A stretch of 64,000 nt of DNA from Escherichia whittamii (GTDB lineage: Bacteria; Pseudomonadota; Gammaproteobacteria; Enterobacterales; Enterobacteriaceae). Location: assembly GCF_014836715.1 (NCBI RefSeq), contig NZ_JACSQI010000004.1, forward strand, positions 248,001 through 312,000, written 5' to 3'. Of this stretch, positions 47,151 through 57,518 are shown piece by piece. How positions within the stretch are numbered: the first letter of the stretch is position 1; every line of letters begins with the position of its first letter. The position numbers and the translations under genes are program-made. The notes below the pieces were generated by a model. The model worked only from the letters and a program-made list of their open reading frames with translations, was not told the origin of the DNA and searched no databases.

Positions 47151-49414
47151 CCAGGCCAGTAACCTTATCAGAACCCCATTTCAGCCTGCATACTCTGAAC
47201 AAATATGCTTCGTTGCTGGCGCAAGGGAACGGCTACCTGGGGCTACGCGCCAGCCATGAAGAGGACTATACGCGCCAGACGCGCGGCATGTATCTGGCGG
47301 GGCTTTATCATCGCGCGGGGAAAAATGACATCAACGAACTGGTGAACCTGCCTGATGTCTTGGGGATGGAGCTTTTACTGAATGGCGAGATTTTCTCTTT
47401 AGACCGTGAAGAGTGGCAGCGCGAGCTTGACTTTGCCAGCGGAGAATTACGCCGCAGCGTTATCTGGCGCACCAGCGATGGCGCGCGTTACACCATCGCC
47501 AGCCGTCGCTTTGTCTCGGCAGAACAACTGTCGCTGATAGCGCTGGAAATCACTATTACACCGCTGGACGCCGACACGTCAGTGCTGATCTCAACCGGTA
47601 TTGACGCCACGCAAACTAACCACGGTCGCCAGCATCTCGACGAAACCCAGGTGCGAGTGTTTGGTCAGCATTTGATGCAGGGTGTCTACACCAGTCAGGA
47701 TGGGCGCAGTGACGTGGCCATCAGCTGTTGTTGCCAGGTGAGTGGTGACGTTCAGCAATGCTATACCGCCAAAGAGCGCCGTTTACTGCAACATACCAGT
47801 GCGCAACTTCACGCAGGCGAGACACTGACGCTACAAAAGCTGGTGTGGGTCGACTGGCGGGACGACCGACAAACAGCATTAGACGAGTGGGGCGGTGCGT
47901 CGTTTCGCCAGCTTGAAATGTGCGCACAGCAGAGTTACGACCAGCTTCTTGAGGCATCAACGGAAAACTGGCGTCAGTGGTGGCAGAAACGACGCGTTAC
48001 GGTGAGTAGTGGAGATGAGCACGATCAGCAAGCGTTAGATTATGCGCTTTATCATCTGCGTATCATGACGCCCGCCCACGACGAGCGCAGCAGCATTGCG
48101 GCGAAAGGCTTAACCGGGGAAGGTTACAAAGGTCACGTATTCTGGGATACGGAAGTGTTCCTGCTGCCGTTCCATCTGTTTAGTGACCCGACGATTGCCC
48201 GAAGTTTACTACGCTATCGCTGGCACAACTTGCCTGGCGCACAGGAGAAAGCACGACGCAACGGTTGGCAGGGAGCGCTGTTTCCGTGGGAGAGCGCTCG
48301 CAGCGGTGAAGAAGAGACGCCGGAATTTGCCGCCATTAACATCCGTACCGGGCTACGGCAAAAAGTGGCCTCGGCGCAGGCGGAACACCATCTGGTCGCC
48401 GATATCGCCTGGGCGGTTATTCAATATTGGCAGGTCACGGGGGATGAAAGTTTCATTGCTCATGAAGGTATGGCGCTACTGCTGGAGACTGCGAAATTCT
48501 GGATTAGCCGCGCGGTGAGAGTTAACGACCGTCTGGAGATTCATGATGTTATTGGGCCAGACGAATATACCGAACATGTCAATAATAACGCTTACACCAG
48601 TTATATGGCCTGCTACAACGTCCGACAGGCGCTGAATATTGCCCGCCAGTTCGGCTGTAGCGACGATGCGTTTATCCATCGTGCTGAAATGTTCCTCAAA
48701 GAACTGTGGATGCCAGAAATTCAGCCTGACGGCGTTTTGCCGCAGGATGATTCGTTTATGGCTAAACAGATGATAAATCTGGCGAAATACAAAGCGGCGG
48801 CGGGGAAGCAAACCATTCTGCTGGATTATTCACGTGCAGAAGTGAACGAGATGCAAATCCTCAAGCAGGCCGATGTGGTGATGCTCAATTACATGCTGCC
48901 AGAGCAATTTTCAGCGGCATCGTGTCTGGCCAATCTGCAATTTTATGAGCCGCGCACCATTCACGACTCGTCATTGAGTAAAGCGATCCACGGCATTGTT
49001 GCCGCTCGTTGCGGCCTGCTGACGCAGAGTTATCAGTTCTGGCGCGAGGGTACTGAAATTGACCTGGGCGCTGACCCGCATAGCTGTGACGACGGTATCC
49101 ACGCTGCTGCAACCGGGGCTATCTGGCTGGGCGCGATTCAGGGTTTTGCCGGGGTGAGTGTGCGTGACGGTGAATTACATTTGAATCCGGCATTACCTGA
49201 GCAGTGGCAACATTTGTCATTCCCTCTGTACTGGCAGGGCTGTGAATTACAGGTCACTCTCGACGCGCAGCGTATTGCGATTCGGACTTCTGCGCCCGTT
49301 TCACTGCGGTTAAATGGTCAGCTTATTACCGTGGCCGAAGAGTCTGTCTTCTGTTTGGGTGATTTTATTTTGCCTTTCAATGGGACCGCTACCACGAATA
49401 AGGAGGATGAATGA
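47147..49414 (+). CDS. ycjT: Kojibiose phosphorylase YcjT (GH65)
   Basis: YcjT is a GH65 inverting phosphorylase that splits kojibiose (alpha-1,2-diglucose) into glucose and beta-glucose 1-phosphate. The 755-residue protein has the N-terminal beta-sandwich, the (alpha/alpha)6 barrel with [16 protein letters not shown], and the general acid Glu in [17 protein letters not shown]. Its product is the substrate of YcjU next door. The last 30 bases hold a candidate YcjW operator. Confidence 0.95.
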   Translation: MTRPVTLSEPHFSLHTLNKYASLLAQGNGYLGLRASHEEDYTRQTRGMYLAGLYHRAGKNDINELVNLPDVLGMELLLNGEIFSLDREEWQRELDFASGELRRSVIWRTSDGARYTIASRRFVSAEQLSLIALEITITPLDADTSVLISTGIDATQTNHGRQHLDETQVRVFGQHLMQGVYTSQDGRSDVAISCCCQVSGDVQQCYTAKERRLLQHTSAQLHAGETLTLQKLVWVDWRDDRQTALDEWGGASFRQLEMCAQQSYDQLLEASTENWRQWWQKRRVTVSSGDEHDQQALDYALYHLRIMTPAHDERSSIAAKGLTGEGYKGHVFWDTEVFLLPFHLFSDPTIARSLLRYRWHNLPGAQEKARRNGWQGALFPWESARSGEEETPEFAAINIRTGLRQKVASAQAEHHLVADIAWAVIQYWQVTGDESFIAHEGMALLLETAKFWISRAVRVNDRLEIHDVIGPDEYTEHVNNNAYTSYMACYNVRQALNIARQFGCSDDAFIHRAEMFLKELWMPEIQPDGVLPQDDSFMAKQMINLAKYKAAAGKQTILLDYSRAEVNEMQILKQADVVMLNYMLPEQFSAASCLANLQFYEPRTIHDSSLSKAIHGIVAARCGLLTQSYQFWREGTEIDLGADPHSCDDGIHAAATGAIWLGAIQGFAGVSVRDGELHLNPALPEQWQHLSFPLYWQGCELQVTLDAQRIAIRTSAPVSLRLNGQLITVAEESVFCLGDFILPFNGTATTNKEDE
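49381..49394. promoter_or_regulatory. Second copy of the candidate YcjW operator, inside the end of ycjT
   Basis: TGGGACCGCTACCA is identical to the element at 39454-39467, within a 17-base exact repeat. It lies directly before the ycjU ribosome site (AAGGAGGATGA) and overlaps ycjT codons. Confidence 0.6.
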
Positions 49415-50070
49415 AACTGCAAGGGGTAATTTTCGATCTGGATGGCGTGATTACCGACACCGCGCACCTGCATTTTCAGGCGTGGCAGCAGATTGCCGCC
49501 GAAATTGGCATCAGCATAGATGCGCAATTTAACGAGACTTTAAAAGGGATCAGCCGTGATGAATCCCTGCGTCGCATTCTGCAACACGGGGGCAAAGAGG
49601 GCGACTTTAACTCTCAGGAGCGGGCGCAACTGGCGTATCGCAAAAATTTGCTTTACGTCCACTCACTGCGTGAACTGACGGTTAACGCCGTTCTGCCCGG
49701 CATTCGCTCTTTGCTGGCAGATCTCCGTGCACAACAGATCCCGGTAGGGCTGGCTTCTGTCTCCCTGAATGCCCCGACGATCTTAGCGGCGCTGGAGCTG
49801 AACGAGTTTTTCACTTTCTGCGCGGATGCCTCACAGCTTAAAAACTCGAAACCGGATCCGGAAATCTTTCTCGCCGCCTGTGCAGGACTGGACGTGCCGC
49901 CACAGGCATGTATCGGCATTGAAGATGCGCAGGCGGGTATTGACGCGATTAATGCGTCCGGAATGCGTTCGGTTGGGATCGGCGCGGGCTTAACCAGGGC
50001 GCAATTACTGTTGCCCTCTACGAAATCTCTGACCTGGCCGCGGTTATCGGCCTTCTGGCAAAACGTATAG
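49411..50070 (+). CDS. ycjU: Beta-phosphoglucomutase YcjU
   Basis: YcjU is a HAD-superfamily mutase (219 residues) converting beta-glucose 1-phosphate to glucose 6-phosphate. The nucleophile motif is [11 protein letters not shown] (Asp9 and the acid/base Asp11), and the later HAD motifs are [10 protein letters not shown] and [12 protein letters not shown] near-perfect ribosome site AAGGAGG precedes the start, which overlaps the ycjT stop. It links the phosphorylase products to glycolysis. Confidence 0.95.
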   Translation: MKLQGVIFDLDGVITDTAHLHFQAWQQIAAEIGISIDAQFNETLKGISRDESLRRILQHGGKEGDFNSQERAQLAYRKNLLYVHSLRELTVNAVLPGIRSLLADLRAQQIPVGLASVSLNAPTILAALELNEFFTFCADASQLKNSKPDPEIFLAACAGLDVPPQACIGIEDAQAGIDAINASGMRSVGIGAGLTRAQLLLPSTKSLTWPRLSAFWQNV

Positions 50071-50083
50071 CAAAGGAATCAAC

Positions 50084-51166
50084 ATGGCACAGCTTTCGTT
50101 ACAACATATTCAAAAAATCTACGATAACCAGGTGCATGTGGTGAAGGATTTCAACCTGGAGATTGCCGATAAAGAGTTCATCGTATTTGTTGGCCCGTCG
50201 GGCTGTGGTAAATCGACCACCCTGCGCATGATTGCCGGGCTGGAGGAGATTAGCGGCGGCGATTTGTTGATAGACGGCAAACGAATGAATGACGTTCCGG
50301 CCAAAGCACGCAATATCGCGATGGTGTTTCAGAACTACGCGCTTTATCCGCATATGACGGTTTACGACAACATGGCGTTTGGCCTGAAGATGCAGAAAAT
50401 CGCCAAAGAGGTGATTGATGAGCGCGTTAACTGGGCGGCGCAAATTCTCGGCCTGCGTGAATACCTGAAACGCAAGCCGGGGGCGCTTTCTGGCGGGCAA
50501 CGCCAGCGTGTGGCGCTCGGGCGAGCGATAGTGCGCGAAGCAGGCGTGTTTTTAATGGATGAACCGCTCTCTAACCTTGATGCCAAGCTGCGTGTGCAAA
50601 TGCGCGCAGAAATCAGCAAGCTGCATCAGAAACTGAACACCACCATGATTTACGTGACCCACGATCAGACCGAAGCGATGACCATGGCGACGCGGATTGT
50701 GATTATGAAGGATGGGATTGTTCAGCAGGTAGGTGCGCCGAAAACGGTTTATAACCAACCGGCAAATATGTTTGTTGCCGGATTTATTGGATCACCAGCA
50801 ATGAATTTTATTCGCGGCACGATCGATGGCGATAAATTTGTTACGGAAACGCTTAAATTAACCATTCCCGAAGAGAAATTAGCGGTTCTGAAAACGCAGG
50901 AAAGTTTGCATAAGCCCATTGTAATGGGAATACGCCCGGAAGATATTCTTCCGGACGCGCAAGAGGAAAATAACATTTCCGCCAAAATTAGCGTGGCGGA
51001 ATTAACCGGTGCGGAATTTATGCTCTACACCACGGTTGGGGGGCATGAGTTAGTGGTCCGTGCCGGTGCATTAAATGATTATCATGCAGGAGAAAATATT
51101 ACTATCCATTTTGATATGACCAAATGTCATTTCTTTGATGCAGAAACGGAAATTGCGATTCGCTGA
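50084..51166 (+). CDS. ycjV: Sugar ABC transporter ATP-binding protein YcjV, full length
   Basis: A 360-residue MalK/UgpC-type ATPase, the likely motor for YcjNOP. Walker A is GPSGCGKST, the Q-loop VFQNYALYP, signature LSGGQRQRVALGRA, Walker B VFLMDEPLSNLDAKLR and the switch His in VTHDQTEAM. The C-terminal regulatory OB-fold domain (about 240-360) is complete. In K-12, as I recall, this gene is broken or truncated; here it is open throughout, so the importer should be complete. Confidence 0.95.
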   Translation: MAQLSLQHIQKIYDNQVHVVKDFNLEIADKEFIVFVGPSGCGKSTTLRMIAGLEEISGGDLLIDGKRMNDVPAKARNIAMVFQNYALYPHMTVYDNMAFGLKMQKIAKEVIDERVNWAAQILGLREYLKRKPGALSGGQRQRVALGRAIVREAGVFLMDEPLSNLDAKLRVQMRAEISKLHQKLNTTMIYVTHDQTEAMTMATRIVIMKDGIVQQVGAPKTVYNQPANMFVAGFIGSPAMNFIRGTIDGDKFVTETLKLTIPEEKLAVLKTQESLHKPIVMGIRPEDILPDAQEENNISAKISVAELTGAEFMLYTTVGGHELVVRAGALNDYHAGENITIHFDMTKCHFFDAETEIAIR

Positions 51167-51177
51167 ACAAAAGAAAA

Positions 51178-51195
51178 GGGGGAAGTGATTCCCCC
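51178..51195 (+). other. Hairpin between ycjV and ompG
   Basis: GGGGGAA (51178-51184) pairs with TTCCCCC (51189-51195) around GTGA. There is no T tract, so it may reduce or stabilise rather than end the transcript; ompG follows 21 bases on. Confidence 0.5.
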
Positions 51196-51216
51196 AGAAC
51201 ATTATAAGGAACAATA

Positions 51217-52122
51217 ATGAAAAAGTTATTACCCTGTACCGCACTGGTAATGTGTGCGGGAATGGCCTGCGCACAGGCTGAGGAAAAGAACGACTGGCAC
51301 TTTAATATTGGTGCGATGTACGAAATAGAAAATGTCGAGGGTTATGGCGAAGATATGGATGGACTGGCTGAACCGTCTATCTATTTTAATGCCGCCAACG
51401 GTCCATGGAGAATCTCGCTGGCCTATTATCAGGAAGGGCCGGTAGATTATAGTGCGGGTAAACGTGGAACATGGTTTGATCGCCCGGAACTGGAAGTACA
51501 TTATCAGTTCCTTGAAAGCGATGATTTCAGTTTCGGCCTGACCGGCGGTTTCCGTAATTATGGTTATCACTATGTTGATGAGCCGGGTAAAGACACGGCG
51601 AATATGCAGCGTTGGAAAATCGCGCCAGACTGGGATGTGAAACTGACTGACGATTTACGTTTCAACGGTTGGCTGTCGATGTATAAATTTGCCAACGATC
51701 TGAACACGACTGGTTATGCAGATACCCGTGTAGAAACGGAAACAGGTCTGCAATATACCTTCAACGAAACAGTTGCCTTGCGAGTGAACTATTATCTCGA
51801 GCGCGGTTTCAATATGGACGACAGCCGTAATAACGGTGAGTTTTCCACGCAAGAAATTCGCGCCTATTTGCCGCTGACGCTCGGCAACCACTCGGTGACG
51901 CCGTATACGCGGATTGGGCTGGATCGCTGGAGTAACTGGGACTGGCAGGATGATATCGAACGTGAAGGCCATGATTTTAACCGTGTTGGTTTATTTTACG
52001 GTTATGATTTCCAGAATGGTCTTTCCGTTTCGCTGGAGTATGCGTTTGAGTGGCAGGATCACGACGAAGGCGACAGCGATAAATTCCATTATGCAGGTGT
52101 TGGGGTGAATTACTCGTTCTGA
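51217..52122 (+). CDS. ompG: Monomeric outer-membrane porin OmpG
   Basis: OmpG is a 14-stranded monomeric beta-barrel pore for sugars up to oligosaccharide size. The 301-residue precursor has a signal peptide (1-21, ending AQA), then alternating amphipathic strands rich in Tyr, Trp and Gly, ending in the C-terminal Phe (GVNYSF) needed for barrel assembly. As last gene of the ycj cluster it would bring the cluster's large glycosides across the outer membrane. Confidence 0.97.
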   Translation: MKKLLPCTALVMCAGMACAQAEEKNDWHFNIGAMYEIENVEGYGEDMDGLAEPSIYFNAANGPWRISLAYYQEGPVDYSAGKRGTWFDRPELEVHYQFLESDDFSFGLTGGFRNYGYHYVDEPGKDTANMQRWKIAPDWDVKLTDDLRFNGWLSMYKFANDLNTTGYADTRVETETGLQYTFNETVALRVNYYLERGFNMDDSRNNGEFSTQEIRAYLPLTLGNHSVTPYTRIGLDRWSNWDWQDDIEREGHDFNRVGLFYGYDFQNGLSVSLEYAFEWQDHDEGDSDKFHYAGVGVNYSF

Positions 52123-52134
52123 TACTGTTGTAAA

Positions 52135-52170
52135 TTGCCGGATGCGGCGCGAGCGCCTTATCCGGCCTAC
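52135..52170. repeat. REP element between ompG and ycjW
   Basis: A complete REP unit with the stem TTGCCGGATGCGGCGCGAGC ... CTTATCCGGCCTAC, between convergent ompG and ycjW. Confidence 0.88.
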
Positions 52171-52179
52171 ATCAGACTT

Positions 52180-53178
52180 TTATTTCAACGACATATGTGT
52201 GGCAACGGTGATATTCTGCGCTGATGGTTTTCCTGTAATTAAGCGGAATAATAACTCGCAGCTTTGTTGGCCTAATTCCTGCGTCGGGACATCAATACCG
52301 CCCGGCGCAGGCGTTAATATAAAGGATAGCGTTTCATTACTGTAGCCAACCACCGCTAACTGTTGGGGAATTACAATGTTTTTCTCTGCCGCAGCACGAT
52401 AAATGCTCATTAATTTTAAACTGTCAGTGGCAAACACTGCTTCAGGCAACGGGGATTGACTTAATAATTGTCTTGCTGCTTTTAATGCCGTTTCATGAGT
52501 ATAACCGCCATCGATAATCCATTCGTCACGTACTGCAATATTATGTGTTCTCAGACTCTGCTTATAGCCATTAACGCGATCAACTGAAACATGGACATCG
52601 AGCGGAGCATGCAAGCAGGCAATATTTTTATGTCCGTTCTCAATTAATGCATCGGTCAACGCAATACTGTCACCATAATTATCAGTATCGACTGAATAAA
52701 CATGGGAGTATTGACCTTCAACTTTGCCAATTACCACCACCGGAATATCATATTTATCGAGTTGAGCGAAAAACGATTCATCCGCAGGCGAACTTAACAT
52801 AATAATGCCTTTAATCATTTTCTGCTTAATTTTACTTTCGCATTTTTGCAGATCTTCCGCAGGATTATGCGACGTCTGCAGTATCACATCGAACCCCTCG
52901 TCTTCTGCTTTGGCGGTAATGGCATGTAATACTTCCGAGAAGAATGGATTCCCTGCGGTGGTTTTGGTGGAACGGGTGGAAATAACCATAATTGCATCAA
53001 AACCTGAAGAAGTCAGTGCGCGAGCCAGTTTGTTCGGCTGATACTCTAATTCTTCAATTGCTCGTAACACTTTTTCACGCGCTTCTGGAGAGATATTGGT
53101 TTGCTTATTCAGCACGCGTGATACGGTAGATTTTGATACGCCTGCAACCCGGGCGATATCATAAATAGTAGGGGACAT
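52180..53178 (-). CDS. ycjW: LacI-family repressor YcjW
   Basis: YcjW is the local regulator of the ycj cluster and in E. coli also of pspE-linked H2S production. The 332 residues have the N-terminal LacI helix-turn-helix and hinge ([20 protein letters not shown], then [10 protein letters not shown]) and a periplasmic-binding-protein-type ligand domain. It is encoded opposite the operon, converging with ompG. Candidate operators at 39454 and 49381 fit a LacI-type recognition pattern. Confidence 0.94.
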   Translation of the reverse strand: MSPTIYDIARVAGVSKSTVSRVLNKQTNISPEAREKVLRAIEELEYQPNKLARALTSSGFDAIMVISTRSTKTTAGNPFFSEVLHAITAKAEDEGFDVILQTSHNPAEDLQKCESKIKQKMIKGIIMLSSPADESFFAQLDKYDIPVVVIGKVEGQYSHVYSVDTDNYGDSIALTDALIENGHKNIACLHAPLDVHVSVDRVNGYKQSLRTHNIAVRDEWIIDGGYTHETALKAARQLLSQSPLPEAVFATDSLKLMSIYRAAAEKNIVIPQQLAVVGYSNETLSFILTPAPGGIDVPTQELGQQSCELLFRLITGKPSAQNITVATHMSLK

Positions 53179-53251
53179 AGGTCAGGAACTCCGTCCGAAC
53201 GTGAATGGTGCACATCTTATGAAGTTCGCCCCTTGATGACAACACGGCCAG

Positions 53252-53283
53252 GTTGATAATCAGTGGCATGGTCCCCACATTTA
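53252..53283 (+). promoter_or_regulatory. Candidate sigma-32 promoter for ycjXF
   Basis: GTTGATA (53252-53258), a 14-base spacer and CCCCACATTTA (53273-53283) resemble the heat-shock consensus CTTGAAA / CCCCATNTA. ycjX is a known heat-shock gene in E. coli. The start of ycjX lies 48 bases on. Confidence 0.65.
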
Positions 53284-53330
53284 TAACCTTAATCATGGTT
53301 TTCTGGTCTTCAGGGCAGCACAGGACAGCA

Positions 53331-54728
53331 ATGAAGCGACTTAAAAATGAACTCAATGCGCTGGTGAATCGGGGTGTCGACAGACACCTGCGACTGGCCG
53401 TTACTGGACTTAGCCGCAGCGGCAAAACGGCATTTATCACCGCGATGGTAAATCAGTTGCTTAATATTCACGCAGGAGCCAGGCTGCCGCTATTAAGCGC
53501 GGTGCGTGAAGAGCGCCTGCTGGGTGTGAAGCGTATTCCTCAACGTGATTTCGGCATCCCGCGTTTTACTTACGACGAAGGTCTGGCGCAGTTATATGGC
53601 GATCCTCCCGCCTGGCCGACGCCAACGCGCGGCGTCAGCGAAATTCGTCTGGCGTTGCGTTATAAATCGAATGATTCACTGCTGCGTCACTTCAAAGACA
53701 CCTCCACGCTGTATCTGGAGATTGTGGATTATCCAGGCGAATGGCTGCTAGACCTGCCGATGCTGGCGCAGGATTACTTAAGCTGGTCGCGGCAGATGAC
53801 GGGCTTGCTCAATGGTCAGCGCGGCGTGTGGTCGGCGAAATGGCGGATGATGTGCGAAGGCCTGGACCCGTTAGCGCCTGCCGACGAAAACCGACTGGCG
53901 GATATTGCCGCCGCGTGGACCGATTATCTCCATCACTGTAAACAGCAGGGGCTGCACTTTATTCAGCCAGGACGCTTTGTTTTGCCTGGCGATATGGCCG
54001 GAGCTCCTGCGCTGCAATTCTTCCCGTGGCCGGATGTCGATGCCTGGGGCGAGTCGAAACTGGCGCAGGCCGATAAGCACACCAACGCCGGAATGCTGCG
54101 CGAGCGGTTTAATTATTACTGCGATAAGGTGGTGAAAGGATTCTATAAAAATCACTTCCTGCGTTTTGACCGTCAGATTGTGCTGGTGGACTGCCTGCAA
54201 CCGCTCAACAGTGGACCGCAGGCATTTAATGACATGCGTCTGGCGTTGACGCAATTAATGCAGAGTTTCCATTACGGGCAGCGTACGCTGTTCCGGCGCT
54301 TGTTCTCACCGGTTATCGATAAGCTGTTGTTTGCCGCGACTAAAGCGGATCATGTGACCATCGATCAGCACGCCAATATGGTTTCATTACTGCAACAACT
54401 GATTCAGGATGCCTGGCAAAATGCGGCGTTCGAAGGGATCAGTATGGACTGTCTGGGGCTGGCCTCGGTACAGGCGACCACCAGCGGCATTATCGACGTT
54501 AACGGCGAGAAAATCCCGGCTTTGCGTGGTAATAGACTCAGCGACGGTGCGCCGCTAACCGTTTACCCAGGTGAGGTCCCCGCGCGTTTACCCGGTCAGG
54601 CATTTTGGGATAATCAGGGCTTCCAGTTTGAAGCGTTTCGTCCGCAGGTCATGGATGTCGACAAACCGCTGCCGCACATTCGCCTTGATGCTGCGCTGGA
54701 ATTTTTAATAGGAGATAAATTGCGATGA
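53331..54728 (+). CDS. ycjX: DUF463 family NTPase YcjX
   Basis: YcjX is a heat-shock-induced P-loop protein of unknown cellular function, related to Ras-like GTPases. The 465 residues have Walker [11 protein letters not shown] (about 24-33), a [10 protein letters not shown] switch-like segment and a [10 protein letters not shown] motif in the place of NKxD. I start at MKRLKNELN; a 26-residue extension of the frame has no conservation. Its end overlaps ycjF by four bases. Confidence 0.93.
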   Translation: MKRLKNELNALVNRGVDRHLRLAVTGLSRSGKTAFITAMVNQLLNIHAGARLPLLSAVREERLLGVKRIPQRDFGIPRFTYDEGLAQLYGDPPAWPTPTRGVSEIRLALRYKSNDSLLRHFKDTSTLYLEIVDYPGEWLLDLPMLAQDYLSWSRQMTGLLNGQRGVWSAKWRMMCEGLDPLAPADENRLADIAAAWTDYLHHCKQQGLHFIQPGRFVLPGDMAGAPALQFFPWPDVDAWGESKLAQADKHTNAGMLRERFNYYCDKVVKGFYKNHFLRFDRQIVLVDCLQPLNSGPQAFNDMRLALTQLMQSFHYGQRTLFRRLFSPVIDKLLFAATKADHVTIDQHANMVSLLQQLIQDAWQNAAFEGISMDCLGLASVQATTSGIIDVNGEKIPALRGNRLSDGAPLTVYPGEVPARLPGQAFWDNQGFQFEAFRPQVMDVDKPLPHIRLDAALEFLIGDKLR

Positions 54729-55786
54729 CCGAACCGTTAAAACCACGTATTGATTTCGACGGTCCGCTGGAGGTCGATCAGAACCCTAAATTTAAGGCGC
54801 AGCAGACCTTTGACGAAAGTCAGGCGCAAAATTTTGCCCCGGCCACGCTCGAAGAAGCACAGGAAGAAGAGGGGCAAGTTGAAGCGGTGATGGACGCTGC
54901 TTTACGCCCGAAACGCAGCCTGTGGAGTAAAATGGTGATGGGCGGGTTGGCGCTGTTTGGCGTGAGCGTTGTTGGCCAGGGTGTGCAGTGGACGATGAAT
55001 GCCTGGCAAACTCAGGACTGGGTAGCGCTGGGCGGTTGTGCCGCCGGGGCAATGATTATCGGCGCAGGTGTGGGATCGGTGGTGACCGAGTGGCGGCGCT
55101 TATGGCGCTTGCGTCAGCGTGCGCATGAACGCGACGAAGCGCGCGATCTATTGCACAGTCACGGCACCGGGAAAGGGCGCGCGTTTTGCGAAAAACTGGC
55201 GCAGCAGGCGGGAATCGATCAGTCACATCCGGCGCTGCAACGCTGGTATGCATCAATCCATGAAACGCAGAACGATCGTGAAGTGGTTAGTTTGTACGCC
55301 CATCTTGTTCAGCCAGTACTGGATGCACAGGCACGTCGGGAAATCAGCCGTTCGGCGGCGGAATCGACGTTGATGATTGCGGTCAGTCCGCTGGCGCTGG
55401 TGGATATGGCCTTCATCGCCTGGCGTAATTTGCGCCTGATTAACCGCATCGCCACTCTGTATGGCATTGAGCTTGGCTATTACAGCCGCCTGCGCCTGTT
55501 TAAACTGGTCTTGCTGAATATTGCTTTCGCGGGTGCCAGCGAACTGGTGCGTGAAGTGGGGATGGACTGGATGTCGCAGGATCTTGCCGCGCGTTTGTCT
55601 ACCCGCGCCGCCCAGGGAATAGGGGCAGGGTTACTGACCGCCCGACTGGGGATTAAAGCCATGGAACTTTGCCGTCCGCTGCCGTGGATTGACAATGACA
55701 AACCACGTCTGGGTGATTTCCGCCGTCAGCTCATCGGTCAGGTAAAAGAGACGTTACAAAAGAGCAAATCGTCCGGCGAAAAATAG
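54725..55786 (+). CDS. ycjF: UPF0283 inner-membrane protein YcjF
   Basis: YcjF is a 353-residue inner-membrane protein of unknown function, always paired with ycjX. The cytoplasmic N-terminus is acidic, two hydrophobic helices follow at about 70-120 ([17 protein letters not shown] and [17 protein letters not shown]), and a further hydrophobic stretch lies near 220-270. ATGA coupling with ycjX points to a joint role. Confidence 0.93.
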   Translation: MTEPLKPRIDFDGPLEVDQNPKFKAQQTFDESQAQNFAPATLEEAQEEEGQVEAVMDAALRPKRSLWSKMVMGGLALFGVSVVGQGVQWTMNAWQTQDWVALGGCAAGAMIIGAGVGSVVTEWRRLWRLRQRAHERDEARDLLHSHGTGKGRAFCEKLAQQAGIDQSHPALQRWYASIHETQNDREVVSLYAHLVQPVLDAQARREISRSAAESTLMIAVSPLALVDMAFIAWRNLRLINRIATLYGIELGYYSRLRLFKLVLLNIAFAGASELVREVGMDWMSQDLAARLSTRAAQGIGAGLLTARLGIKAMELCRPLPWIDNDKPRLGDFRRQLIGQVKETLQKSKSSGEK

Positions 55787-55845
55787 TGCACTTTCGGGCG
55801 CTGATCGGATACCTTTACGCCGAAGTGCCCGTTTATCCATCGTTG

Positions 55846-55863
55846 TGTCAATGTTTGTTGACA
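55846..55863. promoter_or_regulatory. TYR R box at the tyrR promoter
   Basis: TGTCAATGTTTGTTGACA is a perfect TGTCAA-N6-TTGACA palindrome, close to the TyrR consensus TGTAAA-N6-TTTACA. The right half is also a consensus -35 (TTGACA), so binding would block RNA polymerase; tyrR is autoregulated in E. coli. Confidence 0.7.
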
Positions 55864-55932
55864 GAAACCTTCCTGCTACTCAAATAGTGTCATATCATCA
55901 TATTTATTGTTCTTTTTCATGTGAAGGTTCCC

Positions 55933-57474
55933 ATGCGTCTGGAAGTCTTTTGTGAAGACCGACTCGGTCTGACCCGCGAATTGCTCGACCTGCTGGTGCT
56001 AAGAGGCATCGATTTACGCGGTATTGAGATTGACCCAATCGGGCGGATTTACCTGAATTTTGCCGAACTGGATTTTGACAGTTTCAGCAGTTTGATGGCG
56101 GAAATACGCCGTATTGCGGGCGTTACCGATGTGCGGACTGTGCCGTGGATGCCTTCCGAGCGAGAACATCAGGCGTTGAGCGCATTGCTTGAAGCATTGC
56201 CTGAACCCGTGCTTTCTGTCGATATGAAAAGCAAGGTGGACATGGCAAATCCGGCGAGCTGTCAGCTATTCGGGCAAAAACTGGAGCGCTTGCGCAATCA
56301 TACCGCTGCGCAATTGATTAACGGATTTAATTTTTTACGTTGGCTTGAGAGCGACCCGCAGGATTCACATAACGAACATGTAGTGATTAATGGACAAAAT
56401 TTCCTGATGGAAATAACGCCTGTCTATCTTCAGGATGAAAACGACCAGCATGTCCTGACCGGTGCGGTAGTGATGCTGCGCTCAACAATCCGTATGGGCC
56501 GTCAGTTGCAAAATGTGGCTGCGCAGGATGTCAGCGCCTTTAGTCAGATTGTCGCCATCAGTCCTAAAATGAAGCACGCGGTAGAGCAGGCGCAAAAGTT
56601 GGCAATGTTAAGCGCACCGCTGCTGATCACGGGTGATACTGGCACGGGTAAAGATCTCTTTGCTTACGCTTGTCATCAGGCAAGCCCGCGTGCGAGTAAA
56701 CCATATCTGGCGCTGAACTGTGCTTCTATTCCAGAAGATGCTGTAGAGAGCGAACTGTTCGGGCATGCGCCGGAGGGGAAAAAAGGATTCTTTGAACAGG
56801 CGAACGGCGGCTCGGTTTTGCTGGATGAGATTGGCGAGATGTCGCCGCGAATGCAGGCAAAATTATTGCGTTTTCTCAACGATGGCACTTTCCGTCGCGT
56901 TGGGGAAGACCACGAAGTGCATGTCGATGTGCGGGTAATTTGCGCGACGCAGAAGAATCTGGTTGAGCTGGTGCAAAAAGGCATGTTCCGCGAAGATCTC
57001 TATTATCGTCTGAACGTGCTGACGTTAAATCTGCCGCCGCTTCGCGACTGTCCACAGGACATCATGCCGTTAACCGAGCTGTTTGTTGCCCGATTTGCTG
57101 ACGAGCAGGGAGTGCCGCGTCCGAAATTAGCTGCAGATCTGAATACCGTGCTTACGCGTTATGCATGGCCGGGTAACGTGCGGCAGTTGAAAAACGCCAT
57201 TTACCGCGCACTGACGCAACTGGAAGGTTATGAACTGCGTCCGCAGGATATTTTGCTGCCGGATTATGACGCTACAACTGTGGCCGTTGGTGAAGATGCA
57301 ATGGAAGGTTCGCTGGACGAAATCACCAGCCGTTTTGAACGTTCGGTATTAACTCAACTTTATCGCAATTACCCCAGTACGCGTAAACTGGCAAAACGTT
57401 TGGGCGTTTCACACACCGCGATTGCCAATAAGTTGCGGGAATATGGATTGAGTCAGAAGAAGAGCGAAGAATAA
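55933..57474 (+). CDS. tyrR: Aromatic amino-acid regulator TyrR
   Basis: TyrR represses or activates aromatic amino-acid synthesis and transport genes in response to Tyr, Phe and Trp. The 513 residues contain an N-terminal ACT domain, a PAS domain (about 78-190), an AAA+ domain with Walker A GDTGTGKD, and a C-terminal Fis-type helix-turn-helix. The GAFTGA loop of sigma-54 activators is absent (HAPEGKKGFFEQA instead), as known for TyrR, which works with sigma-70. I start at MRLEVFCED, four codons into the longest frame. Confidence 0.97.
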   Translation: MRLEVFCEDRLGLTRELLDLLVLRGIDLRGIEIDPIGRIYLNFAELDFDSFSSLMAEIRRIAGVTDVRTVPWMPSEREHQALSALLEALPEPVLSVDMKSKVDMANPASCQLFGQKLERLRNHTAAQLINGFNFLRWLESDPQDSHNEHVVINGQNFLMEITPVYLQDENDQHVLTGAVVMLRSTIRMGRQLQNVAAQDVSAFSQIVAISPKMKHAVEQAQKLAMLSAPLLITGDTGTGKDLFAYACHQASPRASKPYLALNCASIPEDAVESELFGHAPEGKKGFFEQANGGSVLLDEIGEMSPRMQAKLLRFLNDGTFRRVGEDHEVHVDVRVICATQKNLVELVQKGMFREDLYYRLNVLTLNLPPLRDCPQDIMPLTELFVARFADEQGVPRPKLAADLNTVLTRYAWPGNVRQLKNAIYRALTQLEGYELRPQDILLPDYDATTVAVGEDAMEGSLDEITSRFERSVLTQLYRNYPSTRKLAKRLGVSHTAIANKLREYGLSQKKSEE

Positions 57475-57485
57475 GTGGGATAAAT

Positions 57486-57510
57486 GCCTGATGGCGCAAT
57501 GCCATCAGGC
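57486..57510. terminator. Bidirectional hairpin between tyrR and tpx
   Basis: GCCTGATGGC (57486-57495) pairs perfectly with GCCATCAGGC (57501-57510) around GCAAT, between convergent stops. An AT-rich ATAATAATTTA follows on the plus strand. Confidence 0.75.
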
Positions 57511-57518
57511 ATAATAAT

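Noticed and set aside
55933-57474. TyrR as a sigma-54-dependent activator
   Set aside because: The AAA+ domain lacks the GAFTGA loop, as in known TyrR; PspF in the same window has it.
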